This document shows positions 30,469 through 39,023 of a stretch of DNA of 64,000 nucleotides, in pieces. The stretch is from Lentisphaeria bacterium (GTDB taxonomy: Bacteria; Verrucomicrobiota; Lentisphaeria; Victivallales; Victivallaceae), in the NCBI GenBank assembly GCA_022009855.1, contig CP091727.1:558001-622000 (forward strand), in the 5' to 3' direction. Position 1 is the first letter of the stretch; each line of letters begins with the position of its first letter. The notes below the pieces were generated by a model. The model had not been told where the DNA came from. It did not search any database and saw nothing but the letters and a program-made list of their open reading frames with translations. Position numbers and translations under genes: made by a program.

Positions 30469-32154
30469 CTAACTCTCCGGCACAAACACCGACATATCCA
30501 GTTCCAGGTCTCCGGCCTGCCGCAGTTCGTCGATGAACTTCGGAATATTTCCCGTCGCGGAGTGATGGCCGATCACATGGAATTTCTCATCGAAACCTTC
30601 CTGTTCGAAGGTGAAAATGTCCTGAAGCAGAATCGTACTGCCCTCCCGACCGGTCACCTCCGAGATCTTCACGATCTTTCTGGAGCCGTCGGGCAGACGG
30701 GTCTGCTGCACAATCAGGTGAATCGCCGAGGCGATCTGTTCGCGGATCGCGGAGGAGGGCAGTTCGAAACCCGCCATCATGACCATGTTCTCCAGCCGCG
30801 ACAGCGCGTCGCGCGGATTGTTCGCATGACAGGTGGTCATCGAACCGTCATGACCGGTATTCATCGCCTGGAGCATATCCAGCGCCTCCGCGCCGCGACA
30901 CTCGCCGACGATGATCCGGTCCGGACGCATCCGCAGCGTGTTGATGACCAGATCGCGGATCGTAACCCGCCCCTGACCTTCGACATTGGCCGGACGTGCC
31001 TCCAGCCGGCAGAGATTCTCGTGACTGAGTTTCAGCTCCGCGGAATCCTCCACCGTGATGATGCGCTCCTTTTCCGGAATGAACTGCGAGAGGATGTTCA
31101 ACAGCGTCGTCTTTCCGGAACCGGTTCCTCCGGAGACCAGAATATTGCGCCTCGCCCGCACCGCCTCCTTCAGGAAGAGCGCCATCGGCCGGGTCAGAGT
31201 GCCGAAGCGGATCAGATCCTCATCGGTCAGTTTGTGGGCGGGAAATTTTCGAATCGTCACCAGAGAACCGTCAAGTGCCAGAGGGGGAATCACCGCATTG
31301 ACCCGGGAACCGTCCTCCAGGCGGGCGTCCACCATCGGGGAAGCTGCGTCGACATGCCGCCCCAGCGGCTCGACAATGCGCTGAATGATCGATTGCAGAT
31401 GGCTCTCGCTGCTGAATTTCGCCGCGGTCCGATAGAGCAGCCCGCGGCTTTCCACGAAAATGTTCTCCGGCCCGTTGATCATAATTTCCGAAATGGTCGC
31501 ATCCCGCAGCAGCGGCGAGAGCGGCCCCAGACCGATCAGATCGTCCAGCAGGATCTGGCGGAACTGCTCGAGTTTGACGGTCGACGGAATTTCATGGCGA
31601 ATCTCCCGCAGAATCTGATCGACGGTGCTCTCGACCCGCGGACGCATCTGGCTGTTCGACATCTCCGAAGCGGAAAAGCTGCCGATGTTCAGCAGCTCCA
31701 GCACCCGGTTCTGCACCCGTTTCGCCAGTTGAAGCATGGTGTCGCTGTAGAGTTCGATCAGCGTCTCCTGCGCGGCGTAGATCGGCAGCCGGTGCCCGGA
31801 ACCCTCCGCCGGTCGCGTCGCGGGAGAGGCTGTTGCGGGCGAAGGACGGGGAGCATTTTCGGCCACCTGCAGCTCGATCCGGGATTCTCCGAGCTCGATC
31901 ACGTCTCCGGCGCCGAGCCGGGTCCGGGCGGAGATGGTCTGCCCGTTCACGCGGGTTCCGGTGCGGCTGGCGAGGTCTTCGACGAACAAAGAGCCGTCTG
32001 CCTCCGCGCCGATTTCGGCGTGCCGGCGGGAGACCTTCCGGTCCGCGAGAACGAGTCCGGCGTTTTCGCTGCGCCCGATCGTCAGCGGCAGTTTCCCTTC
32101 CAGAGAGATGATCCGGGGCTCGCCGCCCGCAGTTGTAAGCATAAGTCGCAGCAT
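30469..32154 (-). CDS. cpaF: FHA-CpaF fusion secretion ATPase (motor 2)
   Basis: The frame is intact. An N-terminal FHA domain (residues about 20-95: PLTIGRSENAGLVLAD, KVSRRHAEIGAEADG, SRTGTRVNGQTIS) is joined by a Pro/Ala linker to a complete CpaF ATPase. That ATPase has an N-domain (RVESTVDQILREIRHEIPST), Walker A SGGTGSGKTTLLN, ITVEDSAELKL, DRIIVGECRGAEALDMLQAM and the MTTCHANNPRDALSRLE box. The start at 32154 follows an AGGA site; an in-frame extension to 32232 overlaps the secretin gene. The FHA keeps the Arg/Ser/His set and so could read Thr phosphorylation. It is a second motor beside the one at 21822. Confidence 0.9.
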   Translation of the reverse strand: MLRLMLTTAGGEPRIISLEGKLPLTIGRSENAGLVLADRKVSRRHAEIGAEADGSLFVEDLASRTGTRVNGQTISARTRLGAGDVIELGESRIELQVAENAPRPSPATASPATRPAEGSGHRLPIYAAQETLIELYSDTMLQLAKRVQNRVLELLNIGSFSASEMSNSQMRPRVESTVDQILREIRHEIPSTVKLEQFRQILLDDLIGLGPLSPLLRDATISEIMINGPENIFVESRGLLYRTAAKFSSESHLQSIIQRIVEPLGRHVDAASPMVDARLEDGSRVNAVIPPLALDGSLVTIRKFPAHKLTDEDLIRFGTLTRPMALFLKEAVRARRNILVSGGTGSGKTTLLNILSQFIPEKERIITVEDSAELKLSHENLCRLEARPANVEGQGRVTIRDLVINTLRMRPDRIIVGECRGAEALDMLQAMNTGHDGSMTTCHANNPRDALSRLENMVMMAGFELPSSAIREQIASAIHLIVQQTRLPDGSRKIVKISEVTGREGSTILLQDIFTFEQEGFDEKFHVIGHHSATGNIPKFIDELRQAGDLELDMSVFVPES

Positions 32155-32164
32155 GAATCCAATC

Positions 32165-33759
32165 CTACCAGATGAACATCTTTTCAAACCAGGAGAGCTC
32201 CTCCCGGGCGCGAACTTTCCGGTTCTTCTCAACGACCGACCGGGAGACGTTCTCCTCCAGAGCTGCGGTTTCCGCGGAAGGGATGGAACTCATCTCCACC
32301 TTCCGCCCGGCAATCTGCGGATAGACCAGAATCAGGAACTGCATCTCCTCGCCCTGTTCCTCCTCCGACGAGGTGAACCAGCTGACCACCGGAATATGGC
32401 GCAGAAACGCATACCCGCTCGGACCGCTCTCCGAATAGGTCAGCTCCCTCTGCCCGGCGATGACGGCGGTTTTGTTCAGCGGGCAGCGGATCTCCACCCG
32501 GGTCTTGGTGGAGCGCTGAAAGTAGTCCTCATCCTGTTTGATGGGAGCGAGGCTCTTCTCCAGATCGAGCTCCAGCCGGACCTCATCCGCCCGGACCAGG
32601 CCGCCGCGCGCCTTGATTTTGAGACCGAAATCGATCGGCTTCAACTCCGCGGTATCCTGGCTGTAGATCTTGACGTTCAGCGTGCCGCCATTCTCATAGG
32701 AGGCGAACTCCCTGCCGTTGTTGGTCAGCGTGATGTGCCCCGCATCGCGGAAATCGGAGATGCCGTTGTTGCCGAAGAAGACCAGCGCCCCCTTCAGATT
32801 CGTGTTGAAGTGGGAGTACAGCCCCGCCCGTCTGAGCTGCCGGCAAGTTCGTCGGGGGCGTCTCCGGCGAGAGCGCGGAACCAGGCGATCAGATTCCAGG
32901 AGAGAACGGTTCCGTCGGCGGAGGAGTTGCCGAGCCGTTCCAGCTGAGTCCGGGTCACGCCGACGAAGACGATACCGACATCGAGCTGGGTATCGGCGAT
33001 CTGCAGGTCGGTTTCAGCGCGCATCGCGTTGCCGTTCCACTCCGGCGAGAGCCACTTCTGCGCGGCGAGGATGCGCTTGACCGAGGCGACGTCATTTTCA
33101 CAGAGAAGATAGCCGGAGACGGTCAGCACTCCGTTCGACACCTGAAACTTGAGCTGCCCGGGCGCCTTGGGCGAAATGGAATCCGCGACTTTGTAGCCGG
33201 ATGCCTCAAACAGCTGTTTCAGTTCGGAAAACAGCGCCGGTCCGGGCTGGAAGGTCACATAATTGCGGCAGCGCGCCTCATACCGTTTCACCACCCGCCG
33301 GAAATACTCCCAGTGACCGGTTCTGGTGATTTCGCCGCGGAGAGTCAGCACATTGTCCGCCAGCTCCACCCCCACTTCGGGCAGATCGCCCAGCTCCCGG
33401 CTCAGTTCGCGGTAGATCGGCATGATGGAACTGGAAACCGTCACCCGGAACTCCTTGCTGATCCCCGGACCGGAAACCGTTACGACGGCGGTGCCGGCGG
33501 AGACCCCTTCGATCTCGAAGGAACGCCCCTCCTGCCGGGTGATCTTCGCACAGGCCGCACTGGATTTGCACTGCTCCACCAGGAACGGCACTTCGAACTT
33601 CCGGCTCTCTCCGGTGGAGACCGAAACGCTCTCCGGCGGCAGGGAGATCAACGCGCCCTGTATTCCAGGCAGACTGGCGGGAACGGCGGCGGGAGCTGCG
33701 GCGAACGCCGCCGCAAAACCGCCGGCAACCGCGGCGGAGATGAGTAAAACACGCTTCAT
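32165..33759 (-). CDS. cpaC: CpaC/RcpA-type outer-membrane secretin
   Basis: A signal peptide (MKRVLLISAAVAGGFAAAFA) is followed by the pilus-assembly N1-type region (GESRKFEVPFLVEQCKSS, AVVTVSGPGISKEFRVTV), BON-like repeats (DNVLTLRGEITRTGHWEYF; NGVLTVSGYLLCENDVASVK) and the secretin core with PLNKTAVIAGQRELTYSESG and MQFLILVYPQIAGRKVEMSS. One frame break near 32840: adding a G to GGG yields AGLYSHFNTNLKGALVFF and a continuous core. It forms the outer-membrane channel of the Tad machine. It follows cpaB and precedes the FHA-CpaF gene. Confidence 0.82.
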
Positions 33760-33768
33760 GTCAGGACC

Positions 33769-34569
33769 TCACCGATGGTCTTTGTTGGGAACTTCTGGCA
33801 ATTCCGCAGGGGCGAGCCCCTTGCGGATTCCGGCAAACGTTTCGGCGTTGACGACGCCGCCGTCCTTGCGGTTGAGCGCAACCGAATCGTTGCGTTTGCG
33901 CAGCACCGGATACAGTTCGGACTCCCGCTGCGCCGCAATCAGAATCATCGCCTGCTGCGGCGGCAGCGAAACGAAAACCGTACCGCTGGAACTGCCCCCC
34001 TCGCGGAAGGAGCCGTTCTCATTGGCGATGCCGATCACCCGGACGCAGGGCAGCAGCACGGAGGTCTCCCGCGATTCGGTCATCTTCACGCCGGAGCCGT
34101 CGCTCTGGGTCATCTCCTTGTCCACCGTGACGTGAGAGGAGACATAGGTGGAAATGATGGCGATCTCATCATCCGGCATCAGCATCTTCACCAGCGCAGG
34201 ATCGGAAAAGGTCACCGGCACGGTCCACTCCCCCTGTCGGGTGCAGTCGCTCAGTGTCGTCTGGATCCGGATGTCGGTCATAAGGATGTAATCGTCCCGC
34301 GAGACGGCATGCGGCAGTTGCTGGCCGTAGGCGAGGCTGACGTTCTCCCAGCGCAGGGCGTTGCGGGGAACTGCCGATTCCGGAATATCCTTATAGGTGA
34401 GCGTCCCCTCCGACAATTCGTCGCGGGCGGCGAGATCGCGTGCCGCGACCACGACGGATATTTTCTTTTCCGTATCCGTCTTCTCCTGTTCGAAAAGCAG
34501 TTTGCTCACAATATAGACGGCGGCCAATCCCAGAATGACCGAAACCACCAGAGGAATGATATTTTTCAT
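33769..34569 (-). CDS. cpaB: CpaB/RcpC-like pilus assembly protein
   Basis: The start at 34569 gives MKNIIPLVVSVILGLAAVYI, a membrane anchor, then an SAF-like domain: ISVVVAARDLAARDELSEGT and YKDIPESAVPRNALRW. The usual RcpC beta-rich section follows (EWTVPVTFSDPALVKMLMPD, then DEIAIISTYVS). The frame is intact, 266 residues. A GGGGTGGAG stretch directly precedes the ATG; the in-frame GTG two codons upstream is an alternative start. It is the first gene of the leftward Tad operon, 46 bases from its promoter. CpaB proteins support secretin assembly in the periplasm. Confidence 0.82.
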   Translation of the reverse strand: MKNIIPLVVSVILGLAAVYIVSKLLFEQEKTDTEKKISVVVAARDLAARDELSEGTLTYKDIPESAVPRNALRWENVSLAYGQQLPHAVSRDDYILMTDIRIQTTLSDCTRQGEWTVPVTFSDPALVKMLMPDDEIAIISTYVSSHVTVDKEMTQSDGSGVKMTESRETSVLLPCVRVIGIANENGSFREGGSSSGTVFVSLPPQQAMILIAAQRESELYPVLRKRNDSVALNRKDGGVVNAETFAGIRKGLAPAELPEVPNKDHR

Positions 34570-34614
34570 CTCCACCCCATGCCGATTGTTAGCGAAAAAC
34601 AGGACCTGTTTAGT

Positions 34615-34643
34615 AATGTAGTGCCTGAATACAGATTTTTCAA
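34615..34643 (-). promoter_or_regulatory. Sigma-70-type promoter of the leftward Tad operon
   Basis: On the minus strand TTGAAA (34638-34643) and TACATT (34615-34620) are separated by 17 bases, just upstream of cpaB. Together with the promoter at 17065 this gives the Tad locus two convergent transcription units. Confidence 0.5.
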
Positions 34644-34873
34644 GTTTTTCCTCCCCCGCCGTTCCAACGGAAAAATTTCGCACAAAATCAGGCGCAAGCA
34701 ATTCTACCTAAACGATATAGAGGAAGAAACCGATGACTTCACCGATGCGCCGTCCCAGGACAAAATCCCGGCTTTTTCCGGCATGGAACTTGAATTCGGC
34801 GAAAACGGATGTATTTTAATGATTCCGTAATTCGAACAATTCTGTTTTACGATAAGAGAAAAGGAAAAGAGAG

Positions 34874-35008
34874 ATGAAAAGAACATTCCAGCCCTCCTGC
34901 CGCCGCCGCAAGCGCCGCATTGGATTCTTCGCCCGCATGGCGACCCGCGCCGGCCGTCTGGTCCTGAAGCGCCGCCGCCAGAAGGGCCGCGCCCGGCTGA
35001 CCGCGTAA
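34874..35008 (+). CDS. rpmH: 50S ribosomal protein L34
   Basis: The 44-residue product MKRTFQPSCRRRKRRIGFFA ... KRRRQKGRARLTA is an intact L34, a small basic subunit protein of the large ribosome. A purine-rich site (AAAAGGAAAAGAGAG) precedes the ATG. It heads the conserved rpmH-rnpA-yidD-yidC-jag block. dnaA, which often precedes rpmH, is absent; the Tad locus lies there instead. Confidence 0.95.
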   Translation: MKRTFQPSCRRRKRRIGFFARMATRAGRLVLKRRRQKGRARLTA

Positions 35009-35083
35009 CGTGTCTGTTTGCGAGTGAACTGTCCGGCCCGGCACTGAACCGGGCAACCCGTTGGGCATCATTTTGAAAAGACG

Positions 35084-35446
35084 TTGCGAAAACCCGATAA
35101 GCTGCGGTTCAAATCGGAATTTGAACGGGTCCGGGCCAACGGGACCAAACTGGTGGGGCCGAGCATGCTTCTGGTCTATGCCGAAGCCCCCGACAGTTCC
35201 CTGCGATGCGGAGTCATATGCGGCAGAAAGTACAGCCTTCTCGCGGTGAAGCGCAACCGGGCGAGACGCCTGTTATGGGAGAGTTTCCGGATTCTGCGCG
35301 GCACACTCCCCCCCGTATGGATGATTCTGATTCCCCGCAACCGGATGAAATATCGGAAGCGGCAGGAGGTGACCGGAGAAATGGCGGAACTGCTGATCAG
35401 AGCAAAGCTGATTCCGTCCGTGGCGGCCTTGCCGCCCGAATGCTGA
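35084..35446 (+). CDS. rnpA: Ribonuclease P protein component
   Basis: The basic RNR motif VKRNRARRLLWESFR and the N-terminal LRFKSEFERVRANGTKLVGP identify RnpA, which binds the RNase P RNA and helps mature tRNA 5' ends. A TTG start at 35084 gives 120 residues; an upstream in-frame start is possible. The frame is intact. It lies 75 bases after rpmH and overlaps yidD by 7 bases. Confidence 0.88.
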   Translation: MRKPDKLRFKSEFERVRANGTKLVGPSMLLVYAEAPDSSLRCGVICGRKYSLLAVKRNRARRLLWESFRILRGTLPPVWMILIPRNRMKYRKRQEVTGEMAELLIRAKLIPSVAALPPEC

Positions 35447-35757
35447 TTGCAATCATTCGTGTGTATCAATGGACAATTGCCCCGCTGTTGCCCAACTGCT
35501 GCCGCTTTGAACCGACCTGTTCGCATTACGCGGTCGAAGCACTGCGGCTCCACGGCTTCTGGCGGGGGACGGGGCTGACCATCTGGCGTCTGATGCGCTG
35601 TCAGCCGTTCTGCCGGGGCGGAGTGGATCCGGTCCCCCCCCCGTCGTTGCGATTGCCCCGGCGCCCGCCGCGGGAAACGGTAGCTCCCAGATTCAGCTTT
35701 CGGGCGCCCTGTGCGGCAGAGTCATGGAAGAGGCGGTGGTCTCTTCAGGAACAGTAA
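35440..35757 (+). CDS. yidD: Membrane protein insertion efficiency factor YidD
   Basis: MLIAIIRVYQWTIAPLLPNC, RFEPTCSHYAVEALRLHGFW and CQPFCRGGVDPVP are the conserved Cys-rich YidD core, a membrane-associated helper of YidC. YidD proteins normally stop soon after the VDPVP motif. Here a tail of about 40 Arg/Pro-rich residues follows a run of nine Cs (about 35634-35642), so the extension may be an artefact of a miscounted C run. The start overlaps the rnpA end. Confidence 0.85.
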   Translation: MLIAIIRVYQWTIAPLLPNCCRFEPTCSHYAVEALRLHGFWRGTGLTIWRLMRCQPFCRGGVDPVPPPSLRLPRRPPRETVAPRFSFRAPCAAESWKRRWSLQEQ

Positions 35758-35766
35758 GGATTTGAC

Positions 35767-37488
35767 GTGAAATTCGATAAAGAGACGGTGATCGCAATTG
35801 CGATCTGCGCAGTGATACTCTTCGGCTGGGATCCATTCTGCCGCTATATGGGCTGGATTCAGACTCCGCCGGTTCCGGTGGCGGCCCCTGTCGCGACTCC
35901 CACGCCCGCCGCGGTTCCCCCTGCGGCGGCGGCGAAGGCTCCGATTCAAACGGTCACCACAGCGGCTGTTCCCGCAGTCGAACCGGTACTGGCCGCGCGC
36001 CCCCTGCCCCCGGTCGAACTGCAGAACAGCGACATGAGTTTGCGGATTACGCCGCTCGAAGGCGCGGTCGGCGCCATCACCATGAAGCGCTATCTCAACG
36101 CGCAGCGAACGGAGCCGGTCGTCCTCGACCAGACTCTCGGGCAGACCTCCGGCGCACTCTCGCTTTTTGAACCCGGAACGCAATGGGTTGTCACGGGAAT
36201 TCTTTCCACTCGGCTCACTACGGACAGCTACGAGCTTGAGCGGAGAATCCGCACCGCATCAGGCACCACCTTTGATCTGCTTCAGAAATGGCAGATCGAT
36301 GCGTCCGGATACGAGACCCGCATCACGCTGGAAGTGAAGAATCGAAGCGGGGTGCCGATCTCTTTGAACAACCTGGTGTTCAACGGCGGCGATCTGGCTC
36401 CGTGGGCGCTGCTTTCCGGGGACAAAGTACGGGTCGCTTCGCACCGGATGGACTATATGACCGCTGCCGGCAAGTTCTTCGACCTCAAGGCCGGATGGGA
36501 TGACGAGGATTTCTTCCAGACTCCCGCGCCGACAGTCTCCTGGGCCGGAATCGGCAACAAATATTTCACCGTTCTGCTGACGGCGGCGGAACCTTATACA
36601 CTCTATCAGGCCCGGACCTACCGGCTCCGCGGTCAGGAGAAGGATGAAATCATCACTGTCGGCGCCCGACTGGCTCCCTGTTTGGTCGAAGCGGGAGCGT
36701 CGAAGCAGTTCTCGTTCCGCTACTACTCCGGCCCGAAGGTAATTGCGCAGCTGGATGCGTTCGACTCGACCACCGGGAGAGTGATGCACCTTGCCTGGGG
36801 GCCGCTCGATTATCTCGCCCGGCTGCTGCTGTGGATTCTGGTCAAACTGCATGGCATCTGCGGGTCTTACGGTGTGAGCATCATCATTCTGACGTTGCTG
36901 GTACGGCTGCTCTTCTACCCGGTTACCGCCAAGGCCAATGCCTCGATGAAAAAGATGCAGACGGTGCAGCCGAAAATACAGGAGCTGCGGGAAAAATACA
37001 AGGATAATCCGCAGCTTTTGAACACCAAGATGATGGAACTGTACCGGACGGAGAAGGTCAATCCGTTCGGCGGCTGCCTGCCGATACTGCTGCAGATTCC
37101 GGTATTTTTCGCGCTGTACGCCACGCTGGATGGTGCGGTGGAATTGCGGCAGGTACCGTTTCTCTGGTCGCGAGACCTGGCGGCGGCGGACACGGTGGCT
37201 CGAATTCCGCTCTTTCTCTTCGGCTGGAGTCTGCCGATCAATCCTCTGGTGATTGCGATGACGATTCTGATGGTGATCCAGCAGCGGATGACGCCGATGT
37301 CGATGGATCCGGTTCAGAAGAAGATGATGATGGCGATGCCGATCGTCATGCTGATTTTCCTGTACGACCTGCCGTCGGGGCTGACGCTCTACTGGACGGT
37401 CAGTAATATATTCAGTATCATTCAGCTGCGTCTGCAACAACGCAGCGGGAACGTGCAGAGTGCGGCGCCGGCAAAAGGAGCCAGGTAA
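35767..37488 (+). CDS. yidC: Membrane protein insertase YidC
   Basis: The intact 573-residue frame starts MKFDKETVIAIAICAVILFG. It has an Ala/Pro-rich linker, the periplasmic beta-sandwich domain (residues about 85-340), then the conserved core with LVRLLFYPVTAKANASMKKM, KIQELREKYKDNPQLLNTKM, NPFGGCLPILLQIPVFFALY and YDLPSGLTLYWTVSNIFSII. It inserts inner-membrane proteins with or without Sec. It is 9 bases after yidD in the housekeeping block. The unbroken frame shows that long genes in this assembly can be error-free. Confidence 0.95.
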   Translation: MKFDKETVIAIAICAVILFGWDPFCRYMGWIQTPPVPVAAPVATPTPAAVPPAAAAKAPIQTVTTAAVPAVEPVLAARPLPPVELQNSDMSLRITPLEGAVGAITMKRYLNAQRTEPVVLDQTLGQTSGALSLFEPGTQWVVTGILSTRLTTDSYELERRIRTASGTTFDLLQKWQIDASGYETRITLEVKNRSGVPISLNNLVFNGGDLAPWALLSGDKVRVASHRMDYMTAAGKFFDLKAGWDDEDFFQTPAPTVSWAGIGNKYFTVLLTAAEPYTLYQARTYRLRGQEKDEIITVGARLAPCLVEAGASKQFSFRYYSGPKVIAQLDAFDSTTGRVMHLAWGPLDYLARLLLWILVKLHGICGSYGVSIIILTLLVRLLFYPVTAKANASMKKMQTVQPKIQELREKYKDNPQLLNTKMMELYRTEKVNPFGGCLPILLQIPVFFALYATLDGAVELRQVPFLWSRDLAAADTVARIPLFLFGWSLPINPLVIAMTILMVIQQRMTPMSMDPVQKKMMMAMPIVMLIFLYDLPSGLTLYWTVSNIFSIIQLRLQQRSGNVQSAAPAKGAR

Positions 37489-37540
37489 AACCGGGCCGCG
37501 CCAACCGGAATCAACTTTACTTAAGAAAAGGGAAGAATCG

Positions 37541-38136
37541 ATGTCAGACAACGAAAAGCTCCAGGAGCAGAAAGAAAAGATCGTCAAGACGCTGGCCACC
37601 ATGTTCGACTACCTCGGGCTCAATGCCTCGCTCCGCATTGAGGAGAAAGGGAACCGTCTTGCGGTGAAAATCACTTCGGACGACGCCGGTCGGATCATCG
37701 GCCGCAAAGGGACAGGCTCTGGAGAGCCTGCAGCTGCTCCTCAACCGGATCATGTTCAAGGACAATGAGGATTGTCCGCACATTCTGCTGGACATCGACG
37801 GCTACGCTCGGGGGAGAGCGGGAAGCACGTGGGCCGCGGGAGAACGAGGGAGGAGAGAACGGAGAAGAACGCCGTCCGCAGCGGGAGCGCCGAGAGCGCC
37901 GCCGTTACAACGACGGACCGGAACGCGCATCGACCGCGCAGTTGGAGCAGCAGGCGCTGGATGCGGCCAAAGAGGTGAAGCGCTGGGGGGATCCGGTGAA
38001 GCTGCCGGAGATGAATGCGCATGATCGGCGGATCATTCATGTGACGCTTCAGAACGATCCGGAGATCACGACGGAGTCTGAAGGGGAAGGTGCGTTTAAA
38101 AAAGTTGTGATTTCTCTGAAAAACGCGTCGAATTAA
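37541..38136 (+). CDS. jag: Jag/KhpB-type RNA-binding protein (KH-R3H)
   Basis: The KH segment ITSDDAGRIIGRKG continues after a GGG-to-GG repair as QALESLQLLLNRIMFKDNED, then CPHILLDIDGYARG. A low-complexity Arg/Glu stretch follows, and a C-terminal R3H-like region (DAAKEVKRWGDPVKLPEMNA, HDRRIIHVTLQNDPEITTES). A second break lies at the G run near 37812. Both breaks sit in G runs in a well-conserved housekeeping gene, which argues for sequencing error. Jag binds RNA and is linked to cell-envelope control in other bacteria. It follows yidC by 52 bases. Confidence 0.85.
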
Positions 38137-38166
38137 GTTTGCTTTTCCGGCGTTGGCGGTATATAT

Positions 38167-38172
38167 TATAAT
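38167..38172 (+). promoter_or_regulatory. -10 element upstream of tRNA-Pro
   Basis: A perfect TATAAT lies 38 bases before the tRNA, in an AT-rich patch after jag. No clear -35 match is present at 17 bases. Confidence 0.35.
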
Positions 38173-38209
38173 CTGTCGGCGCCGGAAAGGAGCTGACGAA
38201 TTCAACCGT

Positions 38210-38288
38210 CGGGGGTGTGGCTCAGTCTGGCTAGAGCGCTGCGTTCGGGACGCAGAGGCCGGAGGTTCAAATCCTCTCACCCCGACCA
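38210..38288 (+). tRNA. tRNA-Pro (anticodon CGG) with an extra acceptor-stem G
   Basis: The cloverleaf is complete: D arm GCTC...GAGC, anticodon stem CTGCG/CGCAG around loop TTCGGGA, T arm GGAGG/CCTCT, and an encoded CCA. The 3' acceptor strand CACCCCG requires CGGGGTG on the 5' side, but the sequence reads CGGGGGTG, one G too many, so the stem cannot pair as written. C1-G72 and discriminator A73 fit proline tRNAs. Confidence 0.93.
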
Positions 38289-38302
38289 TTTTTTGATTCT
38301 CC

Positions 38303-38329
38303 GCCGACCGGTCTTCCGGTCGGCTTTTT
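38303..38329 (+). terminator. Strong rho-independent terminator after tRNA-Pro
   Basis: GCCGACCGG pairs perfectly with CCGGTCGGC (9 pairs) around a TCTT loop and is followed by TTTTT. It ends the housekeeping block. Confidence 0.85.
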
Positions 38330-38972
38330 CGTTTTGGGGTAATTTTGAGCTCAACTCCCGTTTTTCCTGACAGCGGAGAATTTCCTCTTTTCTCTTATGG
38401 CGGTCCGTTTCCGACCATCTTTCCGGAACATTCTCAGAGAAATGGAAATCCTGGCTTTTCGATTGGAAAAGCTGACGTCACGCTGGGAAATACTCAAAAA
38501 ACCGGTCCTCTTGATCGAAGTGTTTTCTGCCGCTGTCCTCGCTCCCCCCGGAGTCAATGAGGAAAGCGATCTCCCGGCGAAACTCATCCTCCGAAAATTC
38601 CCTCAGGCAACAGGGAAATACACTCCGGATCTCCTCCTTGTTCCATGCCGCCGAAATTCGAGAACCTCAACCCGGAACAGCCTCTGCTCGTAACCGGGAA
38701 TGGCCTCGGCGTCGTCGCCACGTACCGGAAAGACAGGCTGATCCATTTCGTTGCAGGTCTCCCGCGTACTCGAAATTGCAGACTCCGCACCCTATGAAAA
38801 CTCCATACCTCCTCTCTACGTTGATTCTCCATGCCCCAGCCTTGCTCGCCCGGCACGCAGAAACCGCCCTTCCCTCCCACACAATCAGAATACCGATGTA
38901 TGCAAAACCCTATCTTGCCAATCCAACGCCCCCGCTCCATCGAATCGATCAATTCCGGCCAATTTTTCACAC
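38330..38972. other. Gene-poor gap
   Basis: Short overlapping open frames exist on both strands, but none has a recognisable domain, good start or plausible composition. I see no RNA structure or repeat. It separates the housekeeping block from the iclR unit. Confidence 0.4.
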
Positions 38973-39001
38973 TTGAAAATTACTTTCATGTATGATATAT
39001 T
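38973..39001 (+). promoter_or_regulatory. iclR promoter with overlapping palindrome
   Basis: TTGAAA and TATATT are separated by exactly 17 bases. The near-palindrome TGAAA-ATTAC-TTTCA (38974-38988) overlaps the -35 and spacer, a position suited to autorepression by the IclR protein encoded 23 bases downstream. Confidence 0.55.
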
Positions 39002-39023
39002 AAAATAACATAAGGAATGGGAA

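Noticed and set aside
30562..32175. 537-codon plus-strand frame opposite FHA-CpaF
   Set aside because: Antisense shadow of an intact, fully recognisable ATPase.
34700..35084. Chromosome origin near rpmH
   Set aside because: No dnaA or dnaN gene and no cluster of DnaA-box-like sequences is visible; the Tad locus occupies the place where dnaA often lies.
36259..37602. 447-codon minus-strand frame opposite yidC
   Set aside because: His/Arg/Gln-rich shadow of a conserved gene.
38345..38976. Several 70-140 codon frames in the gap after tRNA-Pro
   Set aside because: Frames overlap on both strands, lack ribosome sites and show no protein-like pattern.
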